Shown piece after piece: positions 1 through 9,641 of a stretch of DNA of 64,000 nucleotides (position 1 is its first letter; every line of letters starts with the position of its first letter). The notes beneath the pieces are model-generated. The model had not been told where the DNA came from. It saw nothing but the letters and a program-made list of their open reading frames with translations, and ran no database searches. Both the position numbers and the translations under genes were made by a program. This DNA comes from Maribacter forsetii DSM 18668 (GTDB taxonomy: Bacteria > Bacteroidota > Bacteroidia > Flavobacteriales > Flavobacteriaceae): contig NZ_JQLH01000001.1 in assembly GCF_000744105.1 (NCBI RefSeq), forward strand, positions 3,162,001 through 3,226,000. The letters run 5' to 3'.

Positions 1-1380
1 TTGACCGTCATCGCTAACTTTTCCGGCTGATACACCCGTAGTATTATTGCTATTTTCATCTAGAACAACCGGATACTCCGTTAAATTGTTCAGTTTAATA
101 TGGGAAGCGGGATAGTTTTCATCGCGCTTCAATAGACCAATAGTTCTATTATCTCCACCTACTTGAATTTTTAAATTTTGATCAGGATTTGGCACAGCGC
201 TTCTAAGAGTAATTTTATGATCGCTTCCTATAATTATAGCGGCATGACCACTACCGTTATATGATTTACCTTCATACGGCAGTAATGTAATATCTGCATT
301 TGTACCGCTATCGTTGACATAATCTACCCCTAGAGCAGGACCATATTGGGTATCTGCATAACTATCTACAATATCGCCAGTACCGATACAAAATCCTCTT
401 TCACAACCAATAGTAGCCGTCCCCGATACATATTTTTTACCCGTTGCATGGGTCAATGTTACCCCTGCTCTCATATTCTTTACCGTGCAATTGATGATGG
501 TAGGGTTAGATGTTCCGCGATTATAGACTACGCCGTCAATAATAGTTTCACCACCATTATAGGCTCTTATGCCACCCTCGCCCAAACTCATCATATAGCC
601 TGCTGGCAATTTGTACCCAAAATACGTCATAAATCCTGCTTTGTCACCGTCTGAACCTGTGCCGGTTTCAGCTAGCATATCATCGGTAGATCGCATAGTA
701 CCTTCTATATAACAGCCTTCTATTAAAGGCTCATCTGCAGCTTGCATAAACATTGCATGACCATATGACCTATGAATAATTGTACAGTTTTTTGCATGAT
801 TTTTATAACCACGAATTAAAAAGGCGGAGTGTTTAAAATGATTTATCACATTATTACCTCCCTTACCAAATGTTTCTCCATATCCATAAGGATAAGATCC
901 TTTAGTACTTAAATGTAAACCTTCAATTCTATTGCCTGCCCCATCCATAACAACATTACAGGCTCTTCTTGTAGGGTGATCATATACCGAACCTACATCT
1001 ACCAAAGTCAAATTTTTGATAACATTGTTATTACCAACTACCTGAAGTTCATAAAACTCATTATATTCTTTAAACGCCGTCAACACCTCTGTTTCTACAT
1101 TGACAGTGACACCGGTAAAATCATATACGCTATTGTTACCGCTAAATAACAACAACACCAAAGCTTCATGATTATCGATTGTAGTATGAAATTTAAATGT
1201 ACCGTTTTTGATATTGTTGACCGTAATGGTATATGTTCCTTCTTTTAAAACCACATTCGCATTGTCCTGTGATAAATAAGGTACTAATTCTGCTAAAGTC
1301 TCCACCTTTGTTTGTGCATAAATTGCCATACTGAAAAGCAGTAAAAGAATAAATGCAAAATATTTTAATTTATGAGTCAT
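1..1380 (-). CDS. Secreted right-handed parallel beta-helix protein, 3' end cut by window
   Basis: I read this open frame myself: the start codon is at 1380 and 460 codons stay open to the window edge, so the C-terminus is missing. It begins with a signal peptide (MTHKLKYFAF, then a Leu/Phe-rich core, ending SMAIYAQ). The body is rich in short Asn/Gly/Ile/Val turns of the kind NNVIKNLTLVDV, typical of pectate-lyase-like parallel beta-helices that bind or cleave uronate polysaccharides in the periplasm or outside the cell. It is clearly paralogous to the protein at 19963-21366: both share a YGHAMFMQ/MGHAIFLQ segment, a GEGGIRAY/SEDGIRMY segment and a late NGSGH segment. It follows the GH28-like gene by 40 bp and probably shares its transcript. 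No catalytic residues could be assigned, so lyase activity is inferred. Confidence 0.85.
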   Translation of the reverse strand, partial: MTHKLKYFAFILLLLFSMAIYAQTKVETLAELVPYLSQDNANVVLKEGTYTITVNNIKNGTFKFHTTIDNHEALVLLLFSGNNSVYDFTGVTVNVETEVLTAFKEYNEFYELQVVGNNNVIKNLTLVDVGSVYDHPTRRACNVVMDGAGNRIEGLHLSTKGSYPYGYGETFGKGGNNVINHFKHSAFLIRGYKNHAKNCTIIHRSYGHAMFMQAADEPLIEGCYIEGTMRSTDDMLAETGTGSDGDKAGFMTYFGYKLPAGYMMSLGEGGIRAYNGGETIIDGVVYNRGTSNPTIINCTVKNMRAGVTLTHATGKKYVSGTATIGCERGFCIGTGDIVDSYADTQYGPALGVDYVNDSGTNADITLLPYEGKSYNGSGHAAIIIGSDHKITLRSAVPNPDQNLKIQVGGDNRTIGLLKRDENYPASHIKLNNLTEYPVVLDENSNNTTGVSAGKVSDDGQ

Positions 1381-1420
1381 ACTAGTTGTTAATTTATAAA
1401 CCTTCTTGTGAATGCTAATT

Positions 1421-2956
1421 TTATTCAACCTCAACATCCTTGACAAAATCATTCATAATGATATTGTCAGTTGCTACTTTTTTACCATCGATTATTACAT
1501 TGTCAAATATCACCTGTTCAACAATATGTTCATTATCGAACCCAATAAGCTCTATACTCGCATGGTCTTTAATGATATACGGCTTCCAATCGGGTCCGTC
1601 TTGAAAACCGGTTAGTGTGGTGTCAATTGGAGCTGAAGTTGCCGTGATATTTTTAAAAATTACATTTTTAATGTGACCGCGTTCTTCGGTTTCCGTCCAT
1701 CTTGTTTTTCCTATCCAACAAGATATTAATCTACGGGCTTCCTCTATTCTAATATTATCAAAAGTGATATCACTTATTACAGCATCATCACAATGATATA
1801 CCCGTAAAGCTGTTTCTCTACCAACATCGTGAATTACGTCACAATTTTCAAAAAGTACATTGCTGATATTCTCGTGAACCTCTGCGCCAATACTAAAAGA
1901 GTGAGCCAATTCGTTCCAGACCACACATTTTCGTGTGTGAATATTGTTGACCTCGCCGTATCCACCAAAAGATTTTATAACGACGGCATCATCAAACGTT
2001 CTCATAAAACAATTTTCAACCAAAACATCCCTACTGCTAGTGATATCTACACCATCTGCATTACCTCGCCAACCAATAATTTTTATATTATCTACATGTA
2101 CATCGTCACTACTTTGAATAGGAATTGTCCAATGGCTAGGATCAAAAATGGTTACACCCTCAATTTTTACTTTTTCGGCTTTTTGCGCCAAAATGGTGTA
2201 ACGCCTTACTTTTTTGGGAATTTTGCTTTGATCGATAATTCCGCGTCCTCTAATGCTTACATTTTTACCTTCTAAAATAAATGATGGTTTTTTTCTTAAA
2301 TGCCCTCTAATTTCTATTTCTTCTTCCTTAGTTGGAAGAACACAATAAACATATGCTCCTCCTGCAATATAAACGGTCTGCCCATCTTTAACCGTTATCT
2401 GGGATACATGGTGCACCCCCGGACCAAAATAAATAACACTTGGGTCGTTTACATCAGGAATATTTTCTTCGAAAGGGTTAGCCAAAATGTGTAAAGATTC
2501 TTGCCACTCGCCATTAATTTCAACCGTTACATGACCCGGTTCATTCATTTCAAAAGCTATAGTACTACCCTTAAAAGTTGGCTCAATTCCATATGAAGTA
2601 GGCAAAATTTTAACCGTTTCTACTTTTTCATGATAAGCAACGGAAACCGTAACACTTTCATTCATATCAAAAGAAGCTACAGAAGCTTGACCATATTTAC
2701 CTTGAATTGGGTTTAATCTTGGCACTGGTTTAGATGGAGGTATTTTTGTTCTGTAAACTGGGACTTCTTTACCCTCAACGTATACATTATAAGATTCAGC
2801 TAAAACTATACCCTTGGGAGCATCATACACTTTAAATTGCTGCGCCAGTAATTCGGAACCGGAAAAAATTATAGCAAAAAATACCAGCCCCTTACATACA
2901 TTGGAGAGCACTTCTAATTTTTGACACAAAGCGTTTAAAGTTACTTTATCTAGCAT
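1421..2956 (-). CDS. GH28-like glycoside hydrolase (polygalacturonase fold)
   Basis: 511 residues with a hydrophobic export segment at about 23-38 (LVFFAIIFSG, ending AQQ) after an unusually long N-region; no later Met is suitable as a start. An N-terminal beta domain (about 40-160) precedes a parallel beta-helix (about 170-480). GH28 motifs are visible: NADGVD with Asp301 for the NTD motif, FDDAVVIK with Asp322 and Asp323 for the DD motif, AHSFSIG with His352 for GHG, and RVY with Arg385 for RIK. The Lys of RIK, which in fungal polygalacturonases contacts the +1 carboxylate, is replaced by Tyr387, so the substrate is probably not plain polygalacturonate. It is first in a unit with the beta-helix gene at 1-1380 and has an HTCS-type promoter upstream (2984-3041). 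The family call is fairly sure; the linkage cleaved is unknown. Confidence 0.85.
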   Translation of the reverse strand: MLDKVTLNALCQKLEVLSNVCKGLVFFAIIFSGSELLAQQFKVYDAPKGIVLAESYNVYVEGKEVPVYRTKIPPSKPVPRLNPIQGKYGQASVASFDMNESVTVSVAYHEKVETVKILPTSYGIEPTFKGSTIAFEMNEPGHVTVEINGEWQESLHILANPFEENIPDVNDPSVIYFGPGVHHVSQITVKDGQTVYIAGGAYVYCVLPTKEEEIEIRGHLRKKPSFILEGKNVSIRGRGIIDQSKIPKKVRRYTILAQKAEKVKIEGVTIFDPSHWTIPIQSSDDVHVDNIKIIGWRGNADGVDITSSRDVLVENCFMRTFDDAVVIKSFGGYGEVNNIHTRKCVVWNELAHSFSIGAEVHENISNVLFENCDVIHDVGRETALRVYHCDDAVISDITFDNIRIEEARRLISCWIGKTRWTETEERGHIKNVIFKNITATSAPIDTTLTGFQDGPDWKPYIIKDHASIELIGFDNEHIVEQVIFDNVIIDGKKVATDNIIMNDFVKDVEVE

Positions 2957-2983
2957 TTTGTTGATTCATTTAATTTCATACAC

Positions 2984-3041
2984 CAATATCAAATCTTTAA
3001 TAGTAAAAGCATATAAATTAATGCTCCATGTATATAAATTA
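2984..3041 (-). promoter_or_regulatory. Predicted HTCS site and promoter of the GH28 unit
   Basis: Read on the - strand: TAATTTATA (3041-3033), 12 bp, TAATTTATA (3020-3012), 20 bp, then TGATATTG (2991-2984) as the -7 element. Both half-sites are perfect copies of the motif found upstream of susC, with the same 21-bp period. The expected transcription start is only about 20 bp before the GH28 ATG. Confidence 0.7.
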
Positions 3042-3109
3042 GATTGCAAAAGGGCTATGCATACCTAATAAATAACCGTTAAGGCTTAGAATCGTTAAAA
3101 ATTTCAAGA

Positions 3110-4549
3110 TTATTCTGAAAATGTAAAAGCTTTAGCCCCCATTTTAACCAATATCTTTCTTCTAAATTCTTCCACTAGTTTTGGATTATCGTTTGCAATA
3201 TTCACTTGTTCTGCCAATATATTTTTATGGTCGTACAATTCAACCACTCCGCTTTTATGTTGCGTAAACCGATACCGTTCTGTTCTAATTGTAGTTGCGT
3301 GCGATTTAAAAGCTACAGCTTCATGCCCCTCGGCATTTACATTATTTATCAAGGTTTGCAAAGAAGTGCCTTCTGTAAATTTTGGTGTGGACAAACCGGT
3401 TAAACCGCAAAGGGTTGGAAACACGTCGACCGATTCTACTATGGCATCGCTCATTTTTCCTTTTTCTACCATCGCCGGATCGTAAATGATCAATGGTGAT
3501 TTCAGCGATTCTTCGAACAGGCTATGCTTACCCCAAATAGCGTGTTCCCCTAAATGCCAGCCGTGATCTCCCCATAATACTACAATGGTATTTTTATCTG
3601 CCCCGGTTTCCTTTAGTTTTTGCATAATATCACCTACATGCTTATCTGCATAGCTTACACATGCCGCGTAATACTTTTTAAGTTCTAGTGCGAAGTCTTT
3701 ATCCTTTCGTGGGTCTTTATTCCACCTATTATAATTCATGAATTCTCCGGAGCCGTGCCAAGTCGTTTTTCCCTTTGGTTTTTCTGGATGTGATGCTGGC
3801 GGAATTTCTACATTCTCATAGAGATCCAAATACTTTTTAGGAACTCCAAATGGCAAATGAGGTTTGATAAGCCCTATCGCCAAAAAGAATGGTTGATCAG
3901 CTTTTGCCAACTGATCTAATTGTCGAAGACCTTCTTCGGCAATGTGACCATCAGGATAACTTTTATCATTACCGTCTACAGTTTCTATGACATCTCTGGT
4001 ATTAGGCGTACGTACTTTACCGTATGCCAAGCCGTGCATTGCTCCCTTTGGGTTTTGCCATTCTGCCACGGGCATGATATGATTATCCCAAGCATTTGGC
4101 ATTTCTGGAATATTATTGTCATCCCAATTCTCACCACCTCTACCACCAGGGTGATGCGATACCTTTCCCACAGAAACTGTGGTGTAGCCATTATTTCGAA
4201 ACCATTCTGGCATACTAGGTGCTATACTCGCATTTTTATCTTTAAAGCTTTCCGACCTTTTAAATAAAGACTGATTGTATTCACCCCTATACTCCAATCC
4301 GTATTGTCCGGTTAAAAAGGCATAACGTGATGGACCGCAACTAGGAGAGTTTACATAATGTCTGGTAAACGCACGCCCCATTCTCGCTAAACTATCTATG
4401 TTGGGCGAATGGATATAGTCGACTCCAAATGAATTTAATTCTGGTCTTAGGTCATCTATACAAATTATAAGCACATTCTTTTGTTGCGCCATGAGAAATT
4501 GGCCACCAAAAAGTAGCAAAACAAAAACCACTGTTATTATATTTTTCAT
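3110..4549 (-). CDS. S1-family sulfatase, iduronate-2-sulfatase-like
   Basis: 479-residue exported arylsulfatase-superfamily enzyme that hydrolyses sulfate esters on glycans. A signal peptide (residues 1-21, ending LMAQ) is followed by the metal-binding start NVLIICIDDLRPE. Cys71 in CGPSR is the residue converted to formylglycine, followed by the usual LTG. A GDHGWHLGEH segment supplies further active-site residues. The IDDLRP start and the IHSPNIDSLA segment resemble iduronate-2-sulfatases (SulfAtlas S1_7); the subfamily is my judgement from motifs only. It is the last gene of a four-gene unit (sulfatase 9474, sulfatase, GH97, this one), 15 bp after GH97. It probably desulfates oligosaccharides so that the glycosidases can act. 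No sulfatase-maturing enzyme is in the window. Confidence 0.92.
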   Translation of the reverse strand: MKNIITVVFVLLLFGGQFLMAQQKNVLIICIDDLRPELNSFGVDYIHSPNIDSLARMGRAFTRHYVNSPSCGPSRYAFLTGQYGLEYRGEYNQSLFKRSESFKDKNASIAPSMPEWFRNNGYTTVSVGKVSHHPGGRGGENWDDNNIPEMPNAWDNHIMPVAEWQNPKGAMHGLAYGKVRTPNTRDVIETVDGNDKSYPDGHIAEEGLRQLDQLAKADQPFFLAIGLIKPHLPFGVPKKYLDLYENVEIPPASHPEKPKGKTTWHGSGEFMNYNRWNKDPRKDKDFALELKKYYAACVSYADKHVGDIMQKLKETGADKNTIVVLWGDHGWHLGEHAIWGKHSLFEESLKSPLIIYDPAMVEKGKMSDAIVESVDVFPTLCGLTGLSTPKFTEGTSLQTLINNVNAEGHEAVAFKSHATTIRTERYRFTQHKSGVVELYDHKNILAEQVNIANDNPKLVEEFRRKILVKMGAKAFTFSE

Positions 4550-4564
4550 AATCGTTTTTAAAAA

Positions 4565-6499
4565 TTAATCAATTTTCTCAAGGTGTAGTACGTGACCTCC
4601 ACCGGGCGCCATTTTAATTTTTAACTTACTTTCCTTAGTAAGCTCGGTAACACTTATGATATAAGATTCCTTATTATCTAAAAAGTGAGAATCACTTGCG
4701 TCTTCATACAATGTAGCTTTGTATTTTTCACCTTCCTCAAGAAAGTCTAATGGTAAATTTATCTCTCTACTTTCCCGATTGGTAAGAGAACCTACAAACC
4801 AATTTTCACCTGCTTTTCTAGCGATACTCACATATTCGTCAATTTCACCGTCCAGGACTTTAAAACCATTGAATTGTGCTGGCATTTGTCTAATAGCATT
4901 GAATAGATCCTCTTTAGCCATATATGCTTCGGGGCTGTCAGGTAGTACCATCCAGCCAGTATGTACCGTAATTAGTTTTGCCACTTCTGCAACCACAGTT
5001 CCCGGTAATTCTTGAAATACTTTATCACGCTTATGCGCCTCATTTAAATCAAAATATCCATTGGTTAAATCTAACGGTCCAGAAATCATATTAATTAAGG
5101 TAGCATTTACGGCAGTTTCCGGAAAGTACGACCTTTTAGCATCTGCCTGGGCATGACCATATTCTTTAGACATCAAATTAGGCCATGTTCTATAATCGCC
5201 ACTTGGAGCTACCGGACTATCATGAAAATTAACCATCATTTTATACTTGGCACACAATTGAACAACCTTTTGAGTATTTATAACTTTCTGTTTGGGCGTT
5301 CCCTTCATAAAGCCATATTTGATACCAACAGCACCCCATTCTGCAAACTGCTTTATGACATTCTCCAGTCCGTAAGTTTTGGCTCCAACATTGTTCAAAT
5401 ACAATATTATTCCCACATTGTTCTTTTTACCATAGGCGATACATTCTTCAATATCAATATCGCTTTTTGACGTGGTTGGGTCTGATGATTCGCTAAATTC
5501 AGAACCATACCAATCTGCATCGACCAGTAGATATTGTATGCTATTTTGACTGGCAAAATCGATCATTCGTTTATGCGATACGGTATTACCACCATATTCA
5601 AAACCATCTTTTGTGGCATAACCCCACACACGCCAATCCCACAGCGCTTTACCCGGTTTAATCCATGAGCTGTCTTCTATTCTGTTGGGTTCATTTAGAT
5701 TTACCAAAAGATCTGATGAGACCAAACCCCCAGCCTTGTCTCCAACAATAAAAGTTCTCCACGAAGTTTCAAATCCAGAAGTAATGCGTACCGGTTTGTT
5801 ATTTATCGATAATACACCATTATCGTTTGATGTATTAAAAGTAATAGGTGCCGTGTTGACAATAGCACCTTCTAACGCCGCAATATATTTATCCGTATTG
5901 GTTTTAATTACCATAGGTGTTCTCACTTTTTTATGAAACCCTTCGGTACTACTAACAGGACCCAAATTATGGCGTTCTCCATTGTATGCCCAATAGGTAT
6001 AGTTTCGTGTAATATTCAACTTGGTCAATTCTTGTTGAATGGTTACACTATCACCTAAGATTTTCGGAAATTGATATCTAAATGCGAATCCGTCATTATA
6101 CATTCTAAACTGAATGTTATAACCAACATTGTTATTGGCGTTTGAAACTACCTTACATGTGTATTCATTATAGCTATTCTTTACGGTCGGTTGCTTTCCA
6201 TTTATGGTAGACCAGGTATTATCATAGCTTTTATAAGCTACTTCACCAATATGCACATTTTTCGTTAAATCAATCTCCTCTAACTCTAATCCAATAGATG
6301 ACGAAGAGAAAATTGTATCTGTATCATGCATAAATGAGAACTGCAGATTAGACTTGGTGTTGAAAAGCTGTACGGTCAACTTATGATCTGGTGAAACAAG
6401 TATTGGTTCTACTTGATTTTCACAGCCTATCAAAAAAACAACCACATTTATTACTCGAAAAATTATACCGCTAGCCCTCCAATATTTCATCATATACAA
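4565..6499 (-). CDS. GH97 alpha-glycosidase, lipoprotein
   Basis: 644 residues. A lipobox (VVVFLIGC, about residue 26) predicts a lipoprotein; the start could be Met1 or Met4. The N-terminal beta-sandwich (SPDHKLTVQLF onward), the (beta/alpha)8 barrel (GKALWDWRVWGY, YLLVDADWYG, GIKYGFM, MVNFHDSPVAPSG) and the C-terminal beta-domain fit GH97 (SusB and relatives: alpha-glucosidases and alpha-galactosidases). Where retaining GH97 enzymes carry an Asp nucleophile (KVDFM-type), this protein has KYGFM, a Gly, which points to the inverting subgroup. Calcium/base glutamates are probably among those in LMSKEYGH and FQELPGT. It lies between two sulfatases with 15-17 bp gaps, so it likely acts on desulfated oligosaccharides. 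The sugar removed (glucose or galactose) cannot be told from sequence. Confidence 0.9.
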   Translation of the reverse strand: MYMMKYWRASGIIFRVINVVVFLIGCENQVEPILVSPDHKLTVQLFNTKSNLQFSFMHDTDTIFSSSSIGLELEEIDLTKNVHIGEVAYKSYDNTWSTINGKQPTVKNSYNEYTCKVVSNANNNVGYNIQFRMYNDGFAFRYQFPKILGDSVTIQQELTKLNITRNYTYWAYNGERHNLGPVSSTEGFHKKVRTPMVIKTNTDKYIAALEGAIVNTAPITFNTSNDNGVLSINNKPVRITSGFETSWRTFIVGDKAGGLVSSDLLVNLNEPNRIEDSSWIKPGKALWDWRVWGYATKDGFEYGGNTVSHKRMIDFASQNSIQYLLVDADWYGSEFSESSDPTTSKSDIDIEECIAYGKKNNVGIILYLNNVGAKTYGLENVIKQFAEWGAVGIKYGFMKGTPKQKVINTQKVVQLCAKYKMMVNFHDSPVAPSGDYRTWPNLMSKEYGHAQADAKRSYFPETAVNATLINMISGPLDLTNGYFDLNEAHKRDKVFQELPGTVVAEVAKLITVHTGWMVLPDSPEAYMAKEDLFNAIRQMPAQFNGFKVLDGEIDEYVSIARKAGENWFVGSLTNRESREINLPLDFLEEGEKYKATLYEDASDSHFLDNKESYIISVTELTKESKLKIKMAPGGGHVLHLEKID

Positions 6500-6516
6500 T
6501 TCTTGATTCGTATTAA

Positions 6517-7977
6517 TTACTTGGCTTCATTTTTCCATATGTGACTACCATCCAATAATTTACCATACCCGACATGAAGTAATTTTTTCATTTCAGCAAA
6601 TTTCTCCGGCTCTGTTTCTATCAGATTTACGGACTCCATTTTATCTTCCATTAGATTATACAATTCAAAGTCCGTTAGTTCACTTTTTTTAATCAACGCT
6701 TCATTACCATCGTAAACATTCATTATCTGTGGAAGATATTCCCCATTATTTTTTAAACGAGCCAATATTTTATAATCGCCATATCTCATAGCGACTTTAT
6801 GTTGGTTTAGAGCATTATAAAAGCCCCAAACCAATGGTTTATTTCTTTCGAATTCTCCTGTTTTTATCAAGGATAGAACCGACTCCCCATCCAACTCTTT
6901 TTTAGGTAGTTTTGCCCCCGTAAGCTCAGATAGCGTCGGCAGAAAATCCAATGCGGAAACAACGGCATCTGTAGTACCGGTATACATTGGTTTCCCTATC
7001 CAATTTATAATTCCCGGTACACGTATACCTGCTTCGGTTGTCCATAATTTTCTTCCTTTTAATCCTCCTGTCTGCCCAAAAGTTCGTTTTGCACCAGAAT
7101 ACCGTGTAAAAGTTTCGGGTCCGTTATCCGAAGTGAAAATTACCAAGGTGTTATCTGTTCCTTTTTCTTCCAAGTATGCCAATAATCTACCCACTGCCTT
7201 ATCTACATTGGCAACATTTGCAAAAAACTCGGCTTCTGCACGACCATTGGAATATGGCAAATACTCTTGTACCAAATCTTCTGGTGAAGCTACCGGTTCG
7301 TGAGGTTCATGAAATGTGACTTGTAAATAAAACGGATTGTCTCCCGTTCTGTGATCTAACCAGCTCATGGCTTCATCTACCACCAATTGACAACTGAACC
7401 CTTCTTGTTGCCCTACTTTCTCTCCGTTACGAACAAAATTCTTTGGGTTTTGATGACTGGGCGATGCATTGTTGTGTGTTGCATACCAATGGTCAAACCC
7501 AAAATAATCCGGTTGTGGTTGTGCCGGGTTATTGAACAAAGAACTACAATGCCATTTACCGACCAATGCGGTTTCATAACCCACTGTTTTAAGCATAGCC
7601 GGTATGGTTTCCTCCCCTTCTTGCAAGTGTACCTTATCCCTTAAATCCTCACTTTTCTTTGGCCCCGGTATAAAGTCGTACACCCCTGCTCTATTGGGAC
7701 TACGTCCTGTTAACAACCCTACACGTGAAGGAGAACATACCGGTGCGGCAGCATAATAATTGGTCATTTTAATTCCCGTGGTCGCCAATTTATCAATATT
7801 CGGTGTTTTTATAAATGGATGACCATAGGACGATAGATCTCCGTAACCTAGATCATCGCACAAAAAAATAATAATATTAGGCTGTTCTGTCTTTTTATCT
7901 TGTTGTGCCCTACTTATTACTACACTAAAAAATAGTAGCATTAATATTGTGGTATTACGTGTGTTCTTTAAAATCAT
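6517..7977 (-). CDS. S1-family arylsulfatase
   Basis: 486 residues with a signal peptide (residues 1-25, VVISRAQQ). Arylsulfatase hallmarks are intact: PNIIIFLCDDLGYGD for metal binding, Cys81 in CSPSRVGLLTGR as the formylglycine precursor, GKWHCS, and TSDNGPE for the distal metal ligands. The DDLGYGDLSSYG start is of the general arylsulfatase A / N-acetylgalactosamine-sulfatase kind, different from the iduronate-sulfatase-like gene two positions downstream. It is second in the unit led by the sulfatase at 7987-9474 (9-bp gap) and precedes GH97 by 17 bp. Periplasmic removal of sulfate from PUL oligosaccharides is the likely role; position specificity is unknown. Confidence 0.92.
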   Translation of the reverse strand: MILKNTRNTTILMLLFFSVVISRAQQDKKTEQPNIIIFLCDDLGYGDLSSYGHPFIKTPNIDKLATTGIKMTNYYAAAPVCSPSRVGLLTGRSPNRAGVYDFIPGPKKSEDLRDKVHLQEGEETIPAMLKTVGYETALVGKWHCSSLFNNPAQPQPDYFGFDHWYATHNNASPSHQNPKNFVRNGEKVGQQEGFSCQLVVDEAMSWLDHRTGDNPFYLQVTFHEPHEPVASPEDLVQEYLPYSNGRAEAEFFANVANVDKAVGRLLAYLEEKGTDNTLVIFTSDNGPETFTRYSGAKRTFGQTGGLKGRKLWTTEAGIRVPGIINWIGKPMYTGTTDAVVSALDFLPTLSELTGAKLPKKELDGESVLSLIKTGEFERNKPLVWGFYNALNQHKVAMRYGDYKILARLKNNGEYLPQIMNVYDGNEALIKKSELTDFELYNLMEDKMESVNLIETEPEKFAEMKKLLHVGYGKLLDGSHIWKNEAK

Positions 7978-7986
7978 CGTGTATTC

Positions 7987-9474
7987 TTATTTAGTTTCTT
8001 GATCCCATAACCTAAATGGGTCTCCGTAAGTTTCCATTTCCTCTAAAAGTAAATTCTCCATTTCTGCCAACTTAGCTGCGTATTTTGGGTTTTCTGCCAA
8101 GTCATTTTGCATTTCTTTGGGTTTACAATGTTCTGCAATATATTCATTAGGATTTTCCGCCAGATTGAATAATTGTGTCTCACGAACCTTACCGTCTAAA
8201 ACATCATACTTAATCAATTTCCAATCTCCTTTTTTTACGGTGCGCATGCCGGGTGTTGAACCACCCGCATAAACGCCATACATTACATCTCTAATACTAT
8301 CTTGTTCACCCATAAGTACAGGTTTAAAGCTTTTGCTCTGTACTGTTTCCGGTATATCTATGTCAGCCAAATCACATAATGTAGGTAAAATATCGGTTAA
8401 ATAAATATTGCCCTTAACTCGTTGGTTCGCCTTAATACCAGGACCTTTTACAATTAAGGGCACCCTCCAAGTATGTTCATATAAATTCTGTTTCCCCATT
8501 AAACCATGCCGGCCTACCGCAATTCCATGATCAGAGGTATAGATGATATAGGTATTATCCAATTCGCCCATTGCCTCTAATTTTCTCAAGACTTTATTCA
8601 GTTGAATATCAATATTTTCTGAGCATGCATATTCTCTTCCTATTTCGTTTCTAACGGTTTGTTCATCCCTGTTTTTCCAAACACCGCTTACATTTTCTTC
8701 ATCCCTCAATTCTAAATGACCATGATGAAAAGGGTGACCGTCCAAATAATTATCGGGTAACGGGGGTTGTTTTTCATTGGCTGCTGGAAGATTATTTTTA
8801 TCGGTATGATTTGTTGCTCCATATTTCGCCAACAATTCCGGAGTGCCATCTCTTACATCATGCGGATGCGATAGACCAAAATAAATGAAAAACGGATTTT
8901 TATCGGCTGTTGAATCTCTATCTTCTAAATAGGTCAATACCTGATTAGCGTGCCAAGCACTACCAGATTCGTCAGTGCCACCTCGTTTTGTAGCATCTTT
9001 CACCACGGTAAATTGTTTGTTCGCCTTTGGGTATGAATTTCCCTTTTTACATGTGCGCATGGTGCTGTACCCTGCCCTATTGAAAATAGCGCCAATAGTA
9101 TTCTCCTCTAAATTTTTGGGTTCGTTTGGGTTAATATACCCTTGCATTGATGGGAGGCTCCACACCGTTCTACCGCTCATGATCATATGTCTTGATGGTG
9201 TACATACCGCACCTACCATTGCCCCCATATGCCTTGCATCGTCCACTACCAAACCATCTTTTGCCAATTGAGTTATCGTAGGGGCATCTAAAGTAGAAGT
9301 GGAATCGTAAAATTTAAAATCGAATGGTGACTGATCATCCACCAATACGAATAAAAAGTTCGGCTTCTTTTTTACCTCAAACGGTTGATTCCTCTCTTTA
9401 TCCTTACAACTAAAACCAACAATCGCAACTAAAAAGACTACGATAACGTTGCAAAAAATTCTGCCTTTATTCAT
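7987..9474 (-). CDS. S1-family sulfatase, lipoprotein
   Basis: 495 residues. A lipobox ending at Cys23 (AIVGFSC) predicts surface or periplasmic membrane anchoring. PNFLFVLVDDQSP is the metal-binding start, Cys91 in CTPSRHMIMSG the formylglycine precursor, and YTSDHGIAVGRHGLMGKQ the second metal/active-site segment. The sequence class resembles choline-sulfatase/heparan-sulfatase-like S1 members and differs from the other four sulfatases in the window. It is first in its unit, with an HTCS-type promoter in the gap upstream (9562-9620), so the three genes behind it probably depend on this promoter. Confidence 0.92.
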   Translation of the reverse strand: MNKGRIFCNVIVVFLVAIVGFSCKDKERNQPFEVKKKPNFLFVLVDDQSPFDFKFYDSTSTLDAPTITQLAKDGLVVDDARHMGAMVGAVCTPSRHMIMSGRTVWSLPSMQGYINPNEPKNLEENTIGAIFNRAGYSTMRTCKKGNSYPKANKQFTVVKDATKRGGTDESGSAWHANQVLTYLEDRDSTADKNPFFIYFGLSHPHDVRDGTPELLAKYGATNHTDKNNLPAANEKQPPLPDNYLDGHPFHHGHLELRDEENVSGVWKNRDEQTVRNEIGREYACSENIDIQLNKVLRKLEAMGELDNTYIIYTSDHGIAVGRHGLMGKQNLYEHTWRVPLIVKGPGIKANQRVKGNIYLTDILPTLCDLADIDIPETVQSKSFKPVLMGEQDSIRDVMYGVYAGGSTPGMRTVKKGDWKLIKYDVLDGKVRETQLFNLAENPNEYIAEHCKPKEMQNDLAENPKYAAKLAEMENLLLEEMETYGDPFRLWDQETK

Positions 9475-9561
9475 TTTTTGAATTCATTTAATTTTATCCA
9501 GACTTGCACACCAGTTATACTCACCGCTTCTATTAGTTCTACTATATTTTCGGTCTTATAT

Positions 9562-9620
9562 CGAAAGTATTTTTTACTATAGACATATGTTATAATTTAT
9601 AGTTCATTCTATATAAATTA
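9562..9620 (-). promoter_or_regulatory. Predicted HTCS site and promoter of the sulfatase-GH97 unit
   Basis: Read on the - strand: TAATTTATA (9620-9612), 12 bp, TAAATTATA (9599-9591, one mismatch), 21 bp, then TACTTTCG (9569-9562), close to the Bacteroidetes -7 consensus TAnnTTTG. The rest of the gap 9475-9641 shows nothing else. The untranslated leader would be about 80 nt. Confidence 0.7.
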
Positions 9621-9641
9621 TTCACTTTAATGGGCATTCTC

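Noticed and set aside
1390..1398. TAATTTATA between the GH28-like gene and the beta-helix gene
   Set aside because: Single copy and in the wrong orientation for the leftward gene.
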